Origin: Schizochytrium sp. TIO01 | Lineage: Eukaryota > Sar > Bigyra > Thraustochytrida > Thraustochytriidae | NCBI GenBank assembly: GCA_004764695.1 | Contig: SMSO01000031.1 | Coordinates: 8,179,261 to 8,243,260 of the forward strand | Length of the DNA stretch: 64,000 nucleotides | Direction of reading: 5' to 3' | In this document: positions 13,827 through 37,072 of the stretch, in pieces | Layout of the letters: each line of letters starts with the position of its first letter | Numbering within the stretch: position 1 is the stretch's first letter | Position numbers and translations under genes: made by a program | Notes under the pieces: generated by a model | Databases searched by the model: none | The model's input: only the letters and a program-made list of their open reading frames with translations | Told to the model about the DNA's origin: nothing

Positions 13827-14973
13827 AGTCAAAGGCCGTGCAGAGATGAGGGTGTTTTCTAAAAACCCTGAGAAGCAAGCCAACGAGGGAGGTGGCCCGG
13901 CCCACTTGAAGTCCTTCCCATCAGCGGAGGTGGCTTCGAAGCGGCTGCCTAATTGACTGACTGACTGACTGCTGACTGACTACACGAAAACAGGCACTGG
14001 GTACGAGCAAACCTTCACTCAAATTGCAGTAGGTAGTTAGCCACCGAGGTAGCGGCACGTACCCTATATATGTTAAATGTTTGTGCAATGCTAGTGGACA
14101 GGTAGGTAGGGCTATGCACTTAGAAACAGCGCTCCGTGCGCGATTGGCGGCCTTCTGGGATAACGATGCCAGTGGTGACAGCGTTTCCGATTCCTGCACT
14201 GATCAGACTAAGTCAGCAAAGATCGAGGACAATGCGTTCTGGTAAATCTTCAGACCGACGATTCGATTGGTGGTGCACTTGGATAAGTAGTTCTGCAGAT
14301 CCGGCTCGGTGGCCTTGGAGTTCTGAAGGAATACTAGTAGGCCACTTATGGACAATGCTAAAACTGCACGATCCACCAGGGTTGCCGAGTCTTGCCTTGA
14401 AATTTGGCTGTGTGGATTCGTCGTCACGTGTGGAATCCACCAGGCTGGCCTGGATTAGGGTGGCCGGTGCGGCGATCTTTGGTATCTTGCCCAACCATAA
14501 GACTTGGAAAATGATTGGCTGAGAAACTGCATGGGATCCCAACTCGAATTCCAAGATTATTGCTCATCTCATGGGTCATGGTAAAAATAAAATTCAGAAT
14601 TCAGAACTCATAATTTCCATGCACACACGCACAAAAGAATCCAACAACTATTAGCATCCCTGGACTTGGACATTGGGGCTCTTCGCTGTGTCAGATCTGG
14701 AGAACGTAAGCTCTCGTGCAATACAACTTTTGTATGCTAGCAGAGTAATTTATTTCCCAATGCTCACATGGCACGCACAGGGCCTGTGCACGCGCCACTG
14801 CCTCGGAAGTATAATTAATTCTAAGTAGCTGTGTCCACAACATTTCTTACGAAGTTAGATCACTGTGATACTCAGCTCTATGCCAATCCGGTTAGGGAAT
14901 AGAGGCGGTCCCGTGGAGATGGCGATAGCTTAAAGAAAAACCCAAAGGTCGCGACCTGATTTCATCACAGCAA

Positions 14974-15014
14974 AGTAAGTAAGTAAGTAAGTAAGTAAAT
15001 AAGTAGGTACCTAC
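14974..15014. repeat. (AAGT)n repeat running into a GTAGGTACCTAC palindrome
   Basis: About eight AAGT copies are followed directly by a perfect 12-nt palindrome at 15003-15014. Confidence 0.85.
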
Positions 15015-15747
15015 CTACCCTCGTATGTCATCGTGATTTCTCCTTCTTTGAAGCTTTAAAAATTGATATACATATTTAATTTTTTTTTTTCCAAGTTTAA
15101 TTCACCCCCCTTTAAACACATCATTTATTGAATACTATAGGGAGTTGAACACTTTTTTAAAACTTTAAAACTTTGAAAAGAAATTAAAAATTGAGAACAT
15201 TTATATTAAAAAAAAGAAGGCATTTTACTTTCTCTCAAGACTTGGGCAAAACAAGCTCGTCGATTTGTCGCTGCGTCTTGTCAGAACTCAAAGATAATCA
15301 ATGGACGACTTTTTCTTTTGTTTTTAGAAATAAATTAAAGTTCGTCTCCTCATCCAACAGCGTTGGTTTCACGAAGCATCGCGTCGCTCTTAAAATAAAA
15401 GAGAAGGGGGACGAGACTACTGTGAAGAGTCTCCTCTTCTCACTAATTTATGCTAATTAAAAAGACAAGAACAAAAAAAGAGTGTTAGTAATGATTGATA
15501 AGAAAGGTAGCTTGGAAGCAGCTACTGTGGGAAAAGAGAACTCCTCTAGATTTCATACCTCCTATACACACTGGGCTTGTAGGTCGCAGTGTGGGTGGAG
15601 GTGAAAATCGGAAAAAGGGAAATTCAAATATTTTCCCCCTCAGAAAATGAGAAGCGAACCACGGGAGCACGTCACAAGAGATAAAGGGATCTTCTCCTCT
15701 GGCTTGAAGAGGGAGCTGAGAGAAAGAATGAAGTAAACCAGTCAATC

Positions 15748-15850
15748 AAAGAAAGAAAGAACGAAAGAAAGAAAGTGAATGACTGAATGAGTGAATAAAT
15801 GAGTGAAAGAAGGAAAGAGAATGAATGAATGAATGAGTGAATGAAAGAAC
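15748..15850. repeat. Compound (GAAA)n/(GAAT)n/(GAGT)n microsatellite
   Basis: A purine-rich compound tetranucleotide repeat of about 100 bp with drifting units. Confidence 0.85.
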
Positions 15851-17396
15851 CTCTCGGAAAGTCCGAGGTTTTCAAGTCAACTCTCGAAAGTTGAAACCCA
15901 AGCGGTTCGTTGAGGTTGAGGCAAAGCAGGCCCCACGATTTCGGATTGTAAGCAGTCAGGTACAGGCTCTGTCCCGCAAATATATTGCTGCTGTGCATGA
16001 TACACAGCAGCCTGCGAGCCCTCTCTGCCAGCCTCCTCCTCCAGCCACGCTGTCGTTATAATTTTGCAATTTCACTACTTTTACTATGGATGATCAACTC
16101 GAAGTTTCAAGTTCGCTCTTTCTTTCCTGAAGGTAAACTCAAATACAGCGCAGACCTAAACGGTGAGGGAAGAGGTGCAAAATAGGACAAAGTATGATTC
16201 ATGGTGGCAATAAAGGAGAACTAGAATCGGCGGTTCTGCAATGTCATTGGTCAATGACGCTTAGCAACGCTGATATTTAGCGATCGAGGCGCTAAATACA
16301 ACTGCATTTCTATTATATCAATTGCAGAACTTGAAAGCCTTCTAAAGTTGAAAAGCAGGATTTGTGGTACCACCTAGTCTGGTAAGTACACAAACTACCA
16401 AACCATACTAAAGTCAACTAAAGTAAACTAAAGTAAACTAAAGCAGTAAAACAAAATAAAACCATGCGGACAAAGCAAACTTGGCAAACTTGGACTTACG
16501 AGCGCTCCGCTTCGAGTGCCTCGCAGAGCTTGCGTCGCCGAGACCAACTGTCCCCTCTCAGGCTCAGCCCCTGCGCATTATCTGGGGCCTGAGCGTCTCA
16601 GCTGTCGCTGACCGGAAGACGCGAGCGAGGGAGACCTCGAACCGAGGGTAAAACTTGTAGTATTAGCGGCCCCAGAACAGGAGCACCTCTCCCCGGCTCC
16701 CCCTCTACGTCTATGACTTCCTCCCTACTCACGGTGACCTCCATATGTAATGATTATCTGAATAACCTGTAGGTACTCTGGAATCGCAGAAAATTTGTCT
16801 CGCAGAAAACGCTTCGCTGCCGCAGAGAAAGAAATTATGTCTTGAATGGGTGAGAAGTAGGTACCTACGTAGATAGGGAGGTAGATACCTGTAGTTCAAG
16901 GCGTTCAAGCTCGAATTGCGTGACATTCAAGTTGGCAACGAACAATGGTTGATCAGCGCTTAGCCTTAGAAACTTTGATACCACGCTTTGGGAGAAGAGC
17001 GCTTTTGTGAATGTCCTAAAAAATGCTACTTTACAGAAATGCAACGAAAAGAATAATTACGGCATCAATGCAATGTGAATCAAATTGAAGATTACCGAGT
17101 CTGCACTAGAAATTGTACTGCCACTTCAGCTCCAAGTTGCTTATAAGAGTTGAGTGGAACAGAATCGATCGATGATGGAATGCATGGAAAAATCAAGGTA
17201 CCTACCCTGCTAAAGTAATACTTCTTCTGCATTCTACTACCTATTACTTCGAGTTCCGATCAGTGAACAGCGGAGTCGGAGATGGTGAGGTAGCAGGTAC
17301 CCAGGCAGTGTTGTGGCAAATGATAATAGCGGGTAAGGTGCGGTACTTGTACTGCACAGGCAGTTAAGCCTGCTGCCTCAAAAACTTTTCGTTGTC

Positions 17397-17423
17397 TTCG
17401 TTCGTTCGTTCGTTCGTTCGTTC
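17397..17423. repeat. (TTCG)n microsatellite
   Basis: Nearly seven perfect copies. Confidence 0.9.
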
Positions 17424-17537
17424 AGGTTGTCTTCAGAAACTAGCGATCGAAGGCAAGACTTGGAGTTCTTCAGGCCCTCTTCCTTCCCCCTTTGAAAGAC
17501 GTTGTGATGATATTATAGTTATTATAGAACAAGTGTC

Positions 17538-17548
17538 TTTTATTTATT

Positions 17549-17580
<32 letters not shown>

Positions 17581-17606
17581 AAATAAATAAATAAATAAAT
17601 AAATAG
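17538..17606. repeat. AT-only compound repeat with hairpin potential
   Basis: TTTA copies, then ATT copies, then AAAT copies. The outer TTTA and AAAT blocks are reverse complements, so the segment can fold into a long AT hairpin or cruciform. Confidence 0.85.
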
Positions 17607-18066
17607 AAATGTGAGCCGAGTTGGATTGGAAAGTAAAAGGCCTACAAGAAAGAAGAAAGAACAGTGAAATGGGAAAAAAAGGAACTCGGCACCAGGCGGA
17701 AACTCAACGATCGGCAGCTTTTGTCACCATCATCAGAGTTGCGCGCTATATGTCGGAGGCATGAAAAGGATAAACTCTAGCGCTAGCGATTTGGACCATT
17801 ATGACCTGGAGATATCTGGTTCTTGAGCCTCTGAATGTATGAAGAGCTTGAAACGAAAAAGATGTTATGGACGCGGAGTATTTATTCTAAAAAACACTCT
17901 TCTCTTTGAGTAGTAGTAGTTTCGATCTTTTTTCATTCTTTACAAAGAGAAAGCGAAGAAAATAATTGAATTGTGAAAGTCCGTCCACCAAAGGTTTGAT
18001 AAAGCCGCCGAAGAACGCTGAGAACTGTTGCGGGCGGTACCTACTCGTAGACTTCGAGTTGCTTGA

Positions 18067-18140
18067 TTTAGGTTGAGGGAGGGAACGAGTGAGTAAATGA
18101 GGGAGGGAGTAAATGAATGAGTGAGGGAGTGAGGGAGTGC
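18067..18140. repeat. Degenerate (GAGGGA)/(GAGT) repeat
   Basis: Purine-rich repeat of drifting 4- to 6-nt units. Confidence 0.75.
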
Positions 18141-20377
18141 GTGCATACGTTAGGGAAAGAGCCCATGATACGAGTCGTTGTTCTGTTATATACAGATATT
18201 CTCTTAAAGAAATGACTTATTTATTTTATTTTTAACGCTACCCACCCTGAGTATTATTCTGTTATACAAAAAATGAAAAAATGAAAAAGAACAATTGTCA
18301 GTCTTCTCTCGACGCCTATTTGTACCTACCTACCGACTAGTTCTCTGGGAGTTAAACCAGAAGTCTTCTCTTAGTTCGAGGTGAGGTATACCTGCTCTTC
18401 TTAGCTCGTCGATATATACTTCATGATTGTAGGAGATAAAGTAGATTTCTCTTGCTCAGAAGACTGAACAAACGAAATATTCCTTGTCAAAGAAAAGGAG
18501 TACCTACTTATTACTAATGCTAGCAAAATATTTGTACCTTGGTTTGGTTTTCGCGTTTGCTCACTCCTCCAAGTCACTCGTCCATTCATCTCTTTACCTA
18601 TCTGTAGGTTCGCTGTAATTGATGCTGATTGCTATAACGCCCTCACCATCATTTTCTCCTCCTTTCGAGCCTTTGAAGTTATAAAGTATACTAGTCATAA
18701 TTGCAATCGCTCATGTATTTTCCTGCGCTACATTCTAATATAGTTGTGCTGGCGTGAAGGAAACGTCGAGGAGAGCAATGAATATCTAATCGGCTGCTAA
18801 CGAACTTACCTTGCGACTTGGTTCCCAGAATTACAGAAACCAGAGGGCCGAAGAACGAACGAAGCCTCGAATCAGACTTTGAGTCGAAGCAATAATAACA
18901 ACTCGAGTGGGATTTGAGCATCTTGACGTTGCCAGAATGAATTTGATAATCTAGTAACAAAAGAAAACAAAAAAGAATCAATCAAAGAAGAAAACGAAAA
19001 AAAGAAGAAAAAGCAGAACAAAGCTCGCAGGCAAAACCCCAACAGCCGCAACGCAAGTCCAACTGAGTGCCACGCCGTGGTCAGCAGCAATAGCAATAGC
19101 AGCAGCAGCTAGGCCGCTAGGCAGGCACAAAGCCTGCCAAGACCATTTGGCCTCAAGCGTCGCGATATCAACAACTAGCACGTGCAGCGTCTGCAGCGCG
19201 TGCTGCACGTGCAGAGGCGCTCGAAGCGGCATCTGTTTCTCTGTCTGTAAATCTCTTTTCTGACAATCTGATTGCTTCGTTTGGCTGACAGCTAGCTTGA
19301 GTTTTCTGCTTACCTATTGGGTTCTACACACGGCATAGCGTCGGTGCGCATCACTCAAAGGCAGAACTGGAGGTGGTGAGGTTGAGGACACGACACCTAC
19401 TGCCGAGCGACGGAGCCCTGCGCGAAAGGGGGACGACGAGGTGAGCTCTATTTTTCGTACATTCATTCATTCTTTCTTTCTCGTTCTCTGTTTTTTACTT
19501 TTACTTTTTTCTTCTGTTCCATTCTGCGTTCTCTTTCATATCTTCCTTTCTCTTTATTTAGTGCTTAGTTTTCTTCCATCAACTTTTTGGGCGATTTTTT
19601 CATTTCCCTGCTTCCACGTTCACTGCGTCATTACAAAAGACCAAGTTCTTCAAATCCCCTGTTTTCAGGGCGCACTTTGCATTCGCGAGCACGTCTTAAG
19701 GTCGATCTCGTTGAAGCACTGCGGTCAAGGTCGAAAGTCCTTCTTCTCCAGGTGTTGGACGTTTTAGCGCGAATATAGGCGAGAGGCTGGAAGAAGACGC
19801 ACGCACCCATATTTCTCAGTGGAGATTCTGGCGTAACAGGTTCCTCGTAGCTTTGAAAAAGCGCACACCATCGCTAGTTCGTTGCCCTCTTCGTTCAATT
19901 CCCACTCCCTCTTTGCTTTCTTTGCGCGGGAGGATCAACTACGGTTGGCAGCAGCATTTGCAACATTCGTATCAACAATAGCATCAGTAGTCGGATCACA
20001 TCACGTCAGAGCAGAGTCTCAAAAGGCAAGAGATTCTCTGTTACCGGGCACTTGTAAATTGCGGGCTAGCTTTCAAAGGTGTGCCCACCCTGCGCGGTTA
20101 TCCTTAATCATACCAAAAATCGACTGGCAGAAGACGCACGAGGAAAGAGTCGCGGTGCGTTAAAAGCAGCGGAGGTGAGCGGAGTTCTTTCGCACACGTC
20201 AACACGCAACGTAGGAAAGGCTTTGATTAAAATTTCGAATCATAGTTTTGCACACTCCACACACCATTAGTCACTCACGGCACTCCTTCTCAAATAATAT
20301 TTTAGTGCAGCTCTAGGTGCAAAAACATCTGCCTGATTTAATTCATCTAGTAGACCTGTAACTTTGGTGAACCAAAA

Positions 20378-22231
20378 ATGGCCAAGAAAAAGCGCAGCAG
20401 CACCACCACCAATGACATCGCTGGACCCAACAGCAACGGAAATGCCGCTGGAGCGACAGGACTTCGCATTGGAGACCTCGCCAACACCGAGGCCATTTCA
20501 TGGCAAAATCCGGAGCGCGACAGTAGCTTAAGAGTCAGAGGTTTCTTTCGCATCAACACAATCATCACTCGCGGAGTTACACCAGAGAATAAGCGCAATA
20601 AGCCCAAGGAGTTTAAAATCTCCCTCATCTTGGAACGCCTGTGCTATGAGAATGCCTGTACCCGTCAAGATTACGAAGACATGCGCTCTTTCAAAGTCCT
20701 CATGCACCGCATGGCTGCGGAAAAGGCCAAACGTCGCTCCAAAACGTCGCGGAATGAGTTCCGTTTCAAATTACTCGGACAAGAAGAGATTTCACCGCCA
20801 CAGACTATGCAGCATAGTATCCAGGGCATGTCCACAGCCTACCCGCCAAACATGTTTCACCAGGCATCGGCGCGAGGACAAGCAAGTTTAAGTTCAGCAT
20901 CCTTCGCAGTGGCAAATGGAAACTCTTTTCTCTCCACAATGCATGTTGGGTCTCCGTCTTCTGGTCTCCCACAACATAGCATGTACTCAGTTGACTCAGA
21001 CAGAGCTGATTTTGTGGATGGAGATGTGCATAGACCTTCTCATCGAGCTGATGACGAGCTTTCCGGAGCTGGTTCCTTTGCAAGTTTCTGTGCAAAACAA
21101 GAGGATTATCCAAATGAAGACCTTACAAGCTTTGGTGGCATACATACAAATTCCAAACCACCAACACCTATTCTCCCGCAGCGTGAGCAAAGCGTGGGAA
21201 GCGAAAGTAGTGATCATGGTACAGCACGTAAACATCCACGCATTGAGTCTTCTTACTCTGGCGGGTACGGTGATGACATCTCTGGACAACACCAGTATCG
21301 CTCGAGTAAAACTCCTATCCATTCTTCTTCTTCTCTCCTTCCTCGACGTGCTGGATTGCGGAGTGCAGCACCTTTTCCTCCAATGGAGAGCGAATCTTCA
21401 TTCAACATGCACTTTGGGTCTGGGCAGGCTCACATTATGCCCTCTGCACCCTCATCTCACTCTATGCTCTCACCGACTTCGCCTGTTCCAACGTCTTTCA
21501 ATGGTATCTCAGTAGAGTTTTCGCCAATGAATGAGGAGCCCGACCAGAATCAAGCAAACCGTTCTGGATTTGTTCGTCACATTAATGCTAACATGTCTCG
21601 TTCTACCAGCTTAAGTAGCAACTCACACAGCAGCAGTGGTCATGTGTCGTCGGTTGATAACTACAAGTTTGACAAGCAGAAGCAACTACAACAGCAAAAC
21701 TCACAACTGCACCAGTTCTCTATGCAACATCTCGCACAACCCAGTCTTCTGACCTCTACAAATATGGCTATCACCACAAATAGCCTTCATGAGGACTATG
21801 TGTCTCGTCACAACAACAACAACCTTAACAGTGGGGGCTCGACAATCCGAAATTCCAACAGTAAGCACCGTTCGCATAGTGATAGTAATCTGCCAGCTTT
21901 CAATCCTAACCAAAATTCTTCAGGAAATGCTTCTATTGACGAAATGCCTTCATCGCAGGCCTTCTTTGAAACTATTGGTGAGCATTCAATTGACGCTTCT
22001 AACGGAGTAGAATCTTCATGTTTCTCTCGGTACAACAGTATAAAAGATGGGGACAGGTATTTGCGCCAGCGAACGCCTCGGCGACGACAAAGCGTTGCTG
22101 GCACGCGCTTTTTCAACGACAATGAAGGCATCGACCGCACAGATACAAGCCCTCATCCTACTGTTTCTGTGGCTAAAGTGTCTTGGGCTCAACAGCAACA
22201 GCAACAACGGTGCTTTGCCACTTCTGAATAA
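20378..22231 (+). CDS. Unrecognised Ser/Asn/Gln/His-rich protein, possible nuclear regulator
   Basis: A single uninterrupted frame of 617 codons; the ATG at 20378 follows a purine-rich leader (CCAAAA). The N-terminus starts with a basic patch (MAKKKRSS) that could be a nuclear localisation signal. Residues ~30-130 form the only apparently folded part: a block with LRVRGFFRINTIITRGVTPE, then KEFKISLILERLCYENACTR, ending in a basic helix with KAKRRSKTSRNEFRFKLLG. The remaining ~480 residues are low in complexity, with Ser runs, Asn runs, Gln runs (a C-terminal QQQQQQ) and many SP/TP sites, typical of a disordered regulatory tail. I do not recognise the N-terminal block as a known DNA-binding domain. 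A transcriptional or signalling adaptor role is only a guess from composition. Confidence 0.8.
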   Translation: MAKKKRSSTTTNDIAGPNSNGNAAGATGLRIGDLANTEAISWQNPERDSSLRVRGFFRINTIITRGVTPENKRNKPKEFKISLILERLCYENACTRQDYEDMRSFKVLMHRMAAEKAKRRSKTSRNEFRFKLLGQEEISPPQTMQHSIQGMSTAYPPNMFHQASARGQASLSSASFAVANGNSFLSTMHVGSPSSGLPQHSMYSVDSDRADFVDGDVHRPSHRADDELSGAGSFASFCAKQEDYPNEDLTSFGGIHTNSKPPTPILPQREQSVGSESSDHGTARKHPRIESSYSGGYGDDISGQHQYRSSKTPIHSSSSLLPRRAGLRSAAPFPPMESESSFNMHFGSGQAHIMPSAPSSHSMLSPTSPVPTSFNGISVEFSPMNEEPDQNQANRSGFVRHINANMSRSTSLSSNSHSSSGHVSSVDNYKFDKQKQLQQQNSQLHQFSMQHLAQPSLLTSTNMAITTNSLHEDYVSRHNNNNLNSGGSTIRNSNSKHRSHSDSNLPAFNPNQNSSGNASIDEMPSSQAFFETIGEHSIDASNGVESSCFSRYNSIKDGDRYLRQRTPRRRQSVAGTRFFNDNEGIDRTDTSPHPTVSVAKVSWAQQQQQQRCFATSE

Positions 22232-24790
22232 GTATATCTACCATTCAAAGCCTCTCACACCTTCCGTAGCCTATAACTTATGCGTGCTACGGACAGAGAA
22301 ATACGCTTTCGTCAGTATCGATGTTCCATACACTCCTGTGGATTTTATTTTTTTGAAGATGACGATGTATCCTCCACATGGTGAACCTTTTCTGTACGAT
22401 TTCATTAGGTTTGTTGGCTACTACATAATGCGTTCTGGTTTATTCTAAGCTCTAGGACGTGCCAAACACTACCCTTTAGGAGCGACTGATACATAATACT
22501 GTCTGCTCTACATTTGTTCTCCGCAAGATGGTCTTTATTATTTCGAAGCCCCTGCTCATAGGCGACCATACAGCAGAAGTAGTAAAGCGCTGGACAAGGC
22601 CGACAATGTCTTCTTCTTCTCTAAACCCTCTCTTACATCTCTAAATAGCACCACCTTCCACCAGTACCCCGCACATGCGGTTATCTGGCTTACAAGGGCT
22701 CGTTTAGCGCTGATCGTGAACCCGGGTCACCATTGAACTTTTTAGGCCGACGCAAGTTTCTACGACTACCAAGGGCGGCAGTCTGGAACTGGTGTTAGAA
22801 AAGTTTCAGAGGACTGTTCATATTTTCAATCTCTCATGGCTCGTGCTATTTCTCCTTTCTCGTCTCCTCTCTTCATCTCGAGGTTTTCATCATTTTTTAT
22901 TCTTGCATCATGTTTTCTTGCGAGACGAAGGGACATATCATTTGAACATTATTATGAATACAATTGTTGATCAGTTTTCTTTCTTTCACCTCCTCTTACA
23001 CCTCTAGAATTTTCAACAAAGCTACTTTGTTTCTTCGAATATCTGAGCCTTCCTTAGCGAACAACAGCTTTTGAAGAAGCGCTCACTTTAAAAAAGGATA
23101 TTGCGAGCCAATTTATTAGGCTTTGGGGCATTTTCACGTACGTCTTCACGCAGGTTTTCCAGGGAAAGTTTTCCAAAGCCTCTTTCATGAAACTCTTGGA
23201 GCTTCGAGCCTTAACATTATTCGCAGCACGAGGCAGTACCTAGTCTTCTTGCATTCAGCAAAAAGTCTACACGAGCCTTAGAAGCTAACTTTACCATTCC
23301 TTAAACCAAATTTCTGCCTCGTGTAGCAAACTGAGCCTTTTCGCAACGACGAGCTTGTTCCTCACAATGAACAAAAGGATTTTGAAATAATCACGTCATT
23401 TGTCTGGTTGTCATAAGCAGGGAGATATTCTAATAGAGAAGCAAAACTCAAAATTGCCTAGCGGTTCCACGAGAGCGTGGAACTTCCATCTCACCGCGCC
23501 GCGGTGTTTGCTGCCTGTTTCGCAGGCAAGTATGAATTGTCAACCAGCGCTCACAAGCCCGTGCGGTTGCGCAATCCACTGCGAGATGCAGCACAGGGTC
23601 GGCAAGTTGCGGCTTTGCGGGCCTACGTGGCAACGAGCTCATAGACGTATCTGTGAGCTTAGACAGCAGCTTCATTGCGTACTGCGGAAAAGGCAAGTGC
23701 GGTTTTGTGTGGGATGTAGGTAGAACATAAACTCTTTGGTCACTCGCAAGAGCTCACAGCGACCAGCTTTCCGCCGAGGAATAAATAACCTTGCGACGAC
23801 GGGCGCAAAGAACGGTTGACCTTGCATGGAGTCAGAGACTTCATTACAGTCGGGCACATGACTGCGATAGAGATCCTGGCTACTGCTGCAAGTTGATAAC
23901 TTACGACATTCGATGTGCGAAACACAGAGGTGTCGACGGATGACTTTGGAGGTCACCGTTCATGAGGACTTGCAATCTCTGTGGATAAATCATGCGTAAA
24001 TAGTAAGGGCCATTGGAAGATATGCATGATCGATAGGGCCTCGGATCTGACAATGAGGTATTTTCAAGGACACAGAGATAAGAGCAACCGAATGATAGAA
24101 TAGTTTCCTTCGGAAAGAGCTTCGCAGACCTTATTTGCTCAGAGCCTGATAACGGTGAGTTTTGACATTGGGGAAATGGCAACCGGCAGAGAAGCTTTGC
24201 GAGTCTAGCCGCATCTTGGGCCTTTCTAGAGCTTTGTCGTATTTATCACCTGCACATGCAAGTATATATTCAGTGGAGGTGATGATGAGCAACTTCTTGT
24301 TCACAGGATTGCCGAAGAGTGAACATGGGTCGTCTAAATTCTATTTAACGGAGAATTGTGACGTATTTCGAAGTATTTATAATATGGTGTTTTGCTTGTC
24401 TGGTTGCTTAGATTTTAACCAATCAACCCCAGGTGTGATTTGCTTCACCTTCAAGGCTTCAAACGCTGCTGTGCTGGATGAGATGTATTCACATAGCCTT
24501 CACAGTGTTAAAAAATTACCTGTCTAAAATACCTGCCTTCTGTATGATGACAGTTTTATGAGTTTGAAGTCTTTTTCGTTGCTCACAGATTAGGTATTGG
24601 TCTAATTTGTGCTGCAGAAATGTGACATATGTCTTCAAAAGAAGTCAAAAAGTCATCGACGGAAGTTCGCTCACACTGGGGGTGAGCTTGTTTATGGGTT
24701 CTCAAGCAACCCAGACATCTACAATAGAAACTGTCAAAAACCATTCTCTGCCTCTGACCCAAGGATAATAATGCGATACAATTTATAAAA
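22232..24790. other. Spacer without a recognised gene
   Basis: This contains the 3' flank of the gene at 20378 and the 3' flank of the ROCO gene, which ends at 24791. Open frames such as 24162-24527 (121 codons) show no domain and no coding signature I can defend. Confidence 0.45.
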
Positions 24791-35024
<10,234 letters not shown>

Positions 35025-36688
35025 CTCTAAGAATCTATCTGCTTCCGCAAGCCCGAGCTTTCCAGGTAAGGGTTTTCGATTTTTATTGAAGCACGCGTAT
35101 CTCTTATGTGTGCGTCCGCTAGGCCTGGTGATGCAGCTCTACTCTCTCGAAGCTTGAGGTTTTGCTGCGCGGTTTTCTACGTGTGTTGATGCAGAAGTTT
35201 TGCGAGTGCGTGCACATGTGCTGATTCATTACAGTTTATGATAAGAGTACTTAGTGCTCCCGATTTTTAAAAGGTGATATCACTAGATGAGTAGTAGAGA
35301 AACTATATATTGAAAGGTCAGTGGCATCCACTTCAGAGTTATTATGCTTACTTACTTCTCTGAGATCGACATTTTGTATTCGAAAGAGATTGAAGAGCCT
35401 TCCTTTAAGCATGCTGGATTCGTAAATGTTCTGCATATTTAACTTCAAGTTATAGTAAAGTGTACGATCTTTTGAAGAAATATAACACATCATGATAAGG
35501 AAAACGCAATGTAGATTATGAGCGGTAAAGAAGCTTTGAAGCGCGCCAATGACTGAAATCCCTCAATTCTGTGCAGAATGGAAGGAGACACGCACACGCG
35601 GTGAGGTTTGTTGCGCCTGGTGATTGGAGAGAGGTGACGTGACGGTGCTTATTGACTTCACTATCGTAGGCATGACAGGGACTTTCATGCCGCGCTCCTT
35701 TGAAGAGACTTTGACAAGCCAGCTATCATAAGGGTGTGTGTATCGCTAGTTTGTTTTAGATGCTGATAGTTAACAAAGAAGTTGTTCGAGCCATTATCAT
35801 TATGAGTGAATAACTCGAAGTTAAACAGAGCGTAGCTGCGATGATCATTGCAGCACTGATGCGGTGTCACGCTGGTACGATGGATTTGACAGGAATGCAG
35901 TACAGTTTCTTCCGCGCTGACCAGATTAATGATCCATTTTACTAAAAAGGGTTTCGCTTAGATGTTTAGAGTTGTGCCTCTAGAGCATCTTTAATTTCCT
36001 TCTAATTTGTTGTGCCTACGAGAAGCGATAGTTCTGAGGTAGTCAATGCTGATGAAACGAACCTCCATTGGTATGGGGGTGGGTGCCATTAATAATACAC
36101 AGCAGAGGAGCATACATCATATTGATTCGAAGCCATGTACAAGTGGTACCTGCATTCGTTCTCATCGAAGTTAGGTCACGAGCAACAGGGACGGATCTTG
36201 GACAAGTTCTTGAAGAAACCCTTCTTTAAAGAAGGAGACACAGTTGCAAACTCCATGTTGGCGCAGAGGATACTCGAACAAGTGGAATGCTAGAACATGT
36301 CAGGAAGGAAAGATGCAACCAGCAGAAAGGATGTGAACACTGTCGCTGATCAAAAGCTTTGTCAAAGAATGCTATAATTTGGGCATGAACTTCATGTCAT
36401 CGCAATCTCCAACTGGGGCGACCTGGGAGCATTCTGTGTAATCCTTGGATATCTTCAAATGACAACAGTTTGTTCTGCTTATAAAAGGCCTGAGCTACGA
36501 ATAGTGCAGGAGGATCTTCAGCAGCACTGTCGTTGGTGCAGACGAGAGCCAAGGGAATGTATGTGCAAGAATTGAGAAGCAGAGTTAGAGTAATGTACAC
36601 ATGCAGTTTTGATTTAGGTAAAGGTGTTTAGTCAAGTCAATACGACGCAAGAGGTAGAGGCACACGATGATGGAGTGCTTCTGTGAAT
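35025..36688. other. Spacer upstream of the ROCO gene and downstream of H2A
   Basis: This should hold the ROCO gene promoter next to 35024. The only coding-looking item is the short frame at 36135-36293, listed separately. A - strand frame at 36397-36600 has no recognisable domain. Confidence 0.4.
36135..36293 (+). CDS. Possible small ORF of 52 residues
   Basis: ATG to TAG, starting MYKWYLHSFSSKLG and ending LAQRILEQVEC. Its composition (aromatic and basic residues, KFLKKPFFKEGD) looks like a real small protein rather than random sequence, and it may be a small gene or an exon of a larger one. It matches no family I recognise and has no intron signals or regulatory context. Confidence 0.25.
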   Translation: MYKWYLHSFSSKLGHEQQGRILDKFLKKPFFKEGDTVANSMLAQRILEQVEC

Positions 36689-37072
36689 TTAAGCAGGTGC
36701 GGCCTTCTTCTTGCTGGGCATGAGCACGGCGTGGATGTTGGGGAGAACACCACCAGAGGCGATGGTGACGTTGCCGAGGAGCTTGTTGAGCTCCTCGTCG
36801 TTGCGGACGGCGAGCTGGATGTGGCGTGGGATGATACGTGCCTTCTTGTTGTCGCGAGCGGCGTTGCCGGCAAGCTCAAGGATCTCTGCGGCGAGGTACT
36901 CGAGCACAGCGGCCATGTACACGGGGGCACCGCCACCGACACGGTTAGCGTAGCCGCCCTTCTTGAGGTAACGAGCGATACGACCAACGGGGAACTGGAG
37001 GCCAGCCTTGGCAGACCGCGTCGTGGACTTGCCCGACTTCTTGCCGCGTCCTCCCTTGCCCTTGCCCGACAT
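36689..37072 (-). CDS. H2A: Histone H2A
   Basis: Core histone that pairs with H2B in the nucleosome. The 127-residue frame starts [15 protein letters not shown]. It contains the H2A hallmark [10 protein letters not shown], the acidic-patch stretch ending in [11 protein letters not shown], the helix 3 region [18 protein letters not shown] and the docking sequence [16 protein letters not shown]. The ATG at 37072 was chosen over upstream in-frame codons because it gives the standard N-terminus. There is no C-terminal SQ[E/D] motif, so this is a canonical H2A and not H2A.X. The gene is intronless, as is usual for replication-dependent histones. No metazoan-type 3' stem-loop is visible downstream. 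It diverges from H2B at 38313. Confidence 0.98.
   Translation of the reverse strand: MSGKGKGGRGKKSGKSTTRSAKAGLQFPVGRIARYLKKGGYANRVGGGAPVYMAAVLEYLAAEILELAGNAARDNKKARIIPRHIQLAVRNDEELNKLLGNVTIASGGVLPNIHAVLMPSKKKAAPA

Larger units (their letters stand above)
7718..20377. other. Gene-poor tract, 12.7 kb
   Basis: No convincing coding region was found. Open frames up to 146 codons (7926-8366) have no recognisable domain and no splice support. The tract alternates GC-rich segments with AT-rich palindromic segments (around 10040-10120, 13230-13280, 15060-15190, 17538-17606) and carries many microsatellites and GTACCTAC motifs, listed separately. The right end (about 19440-20377) probably includes the promoter and 5' leader of the gene at 20378. 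Confidence 0.5.
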
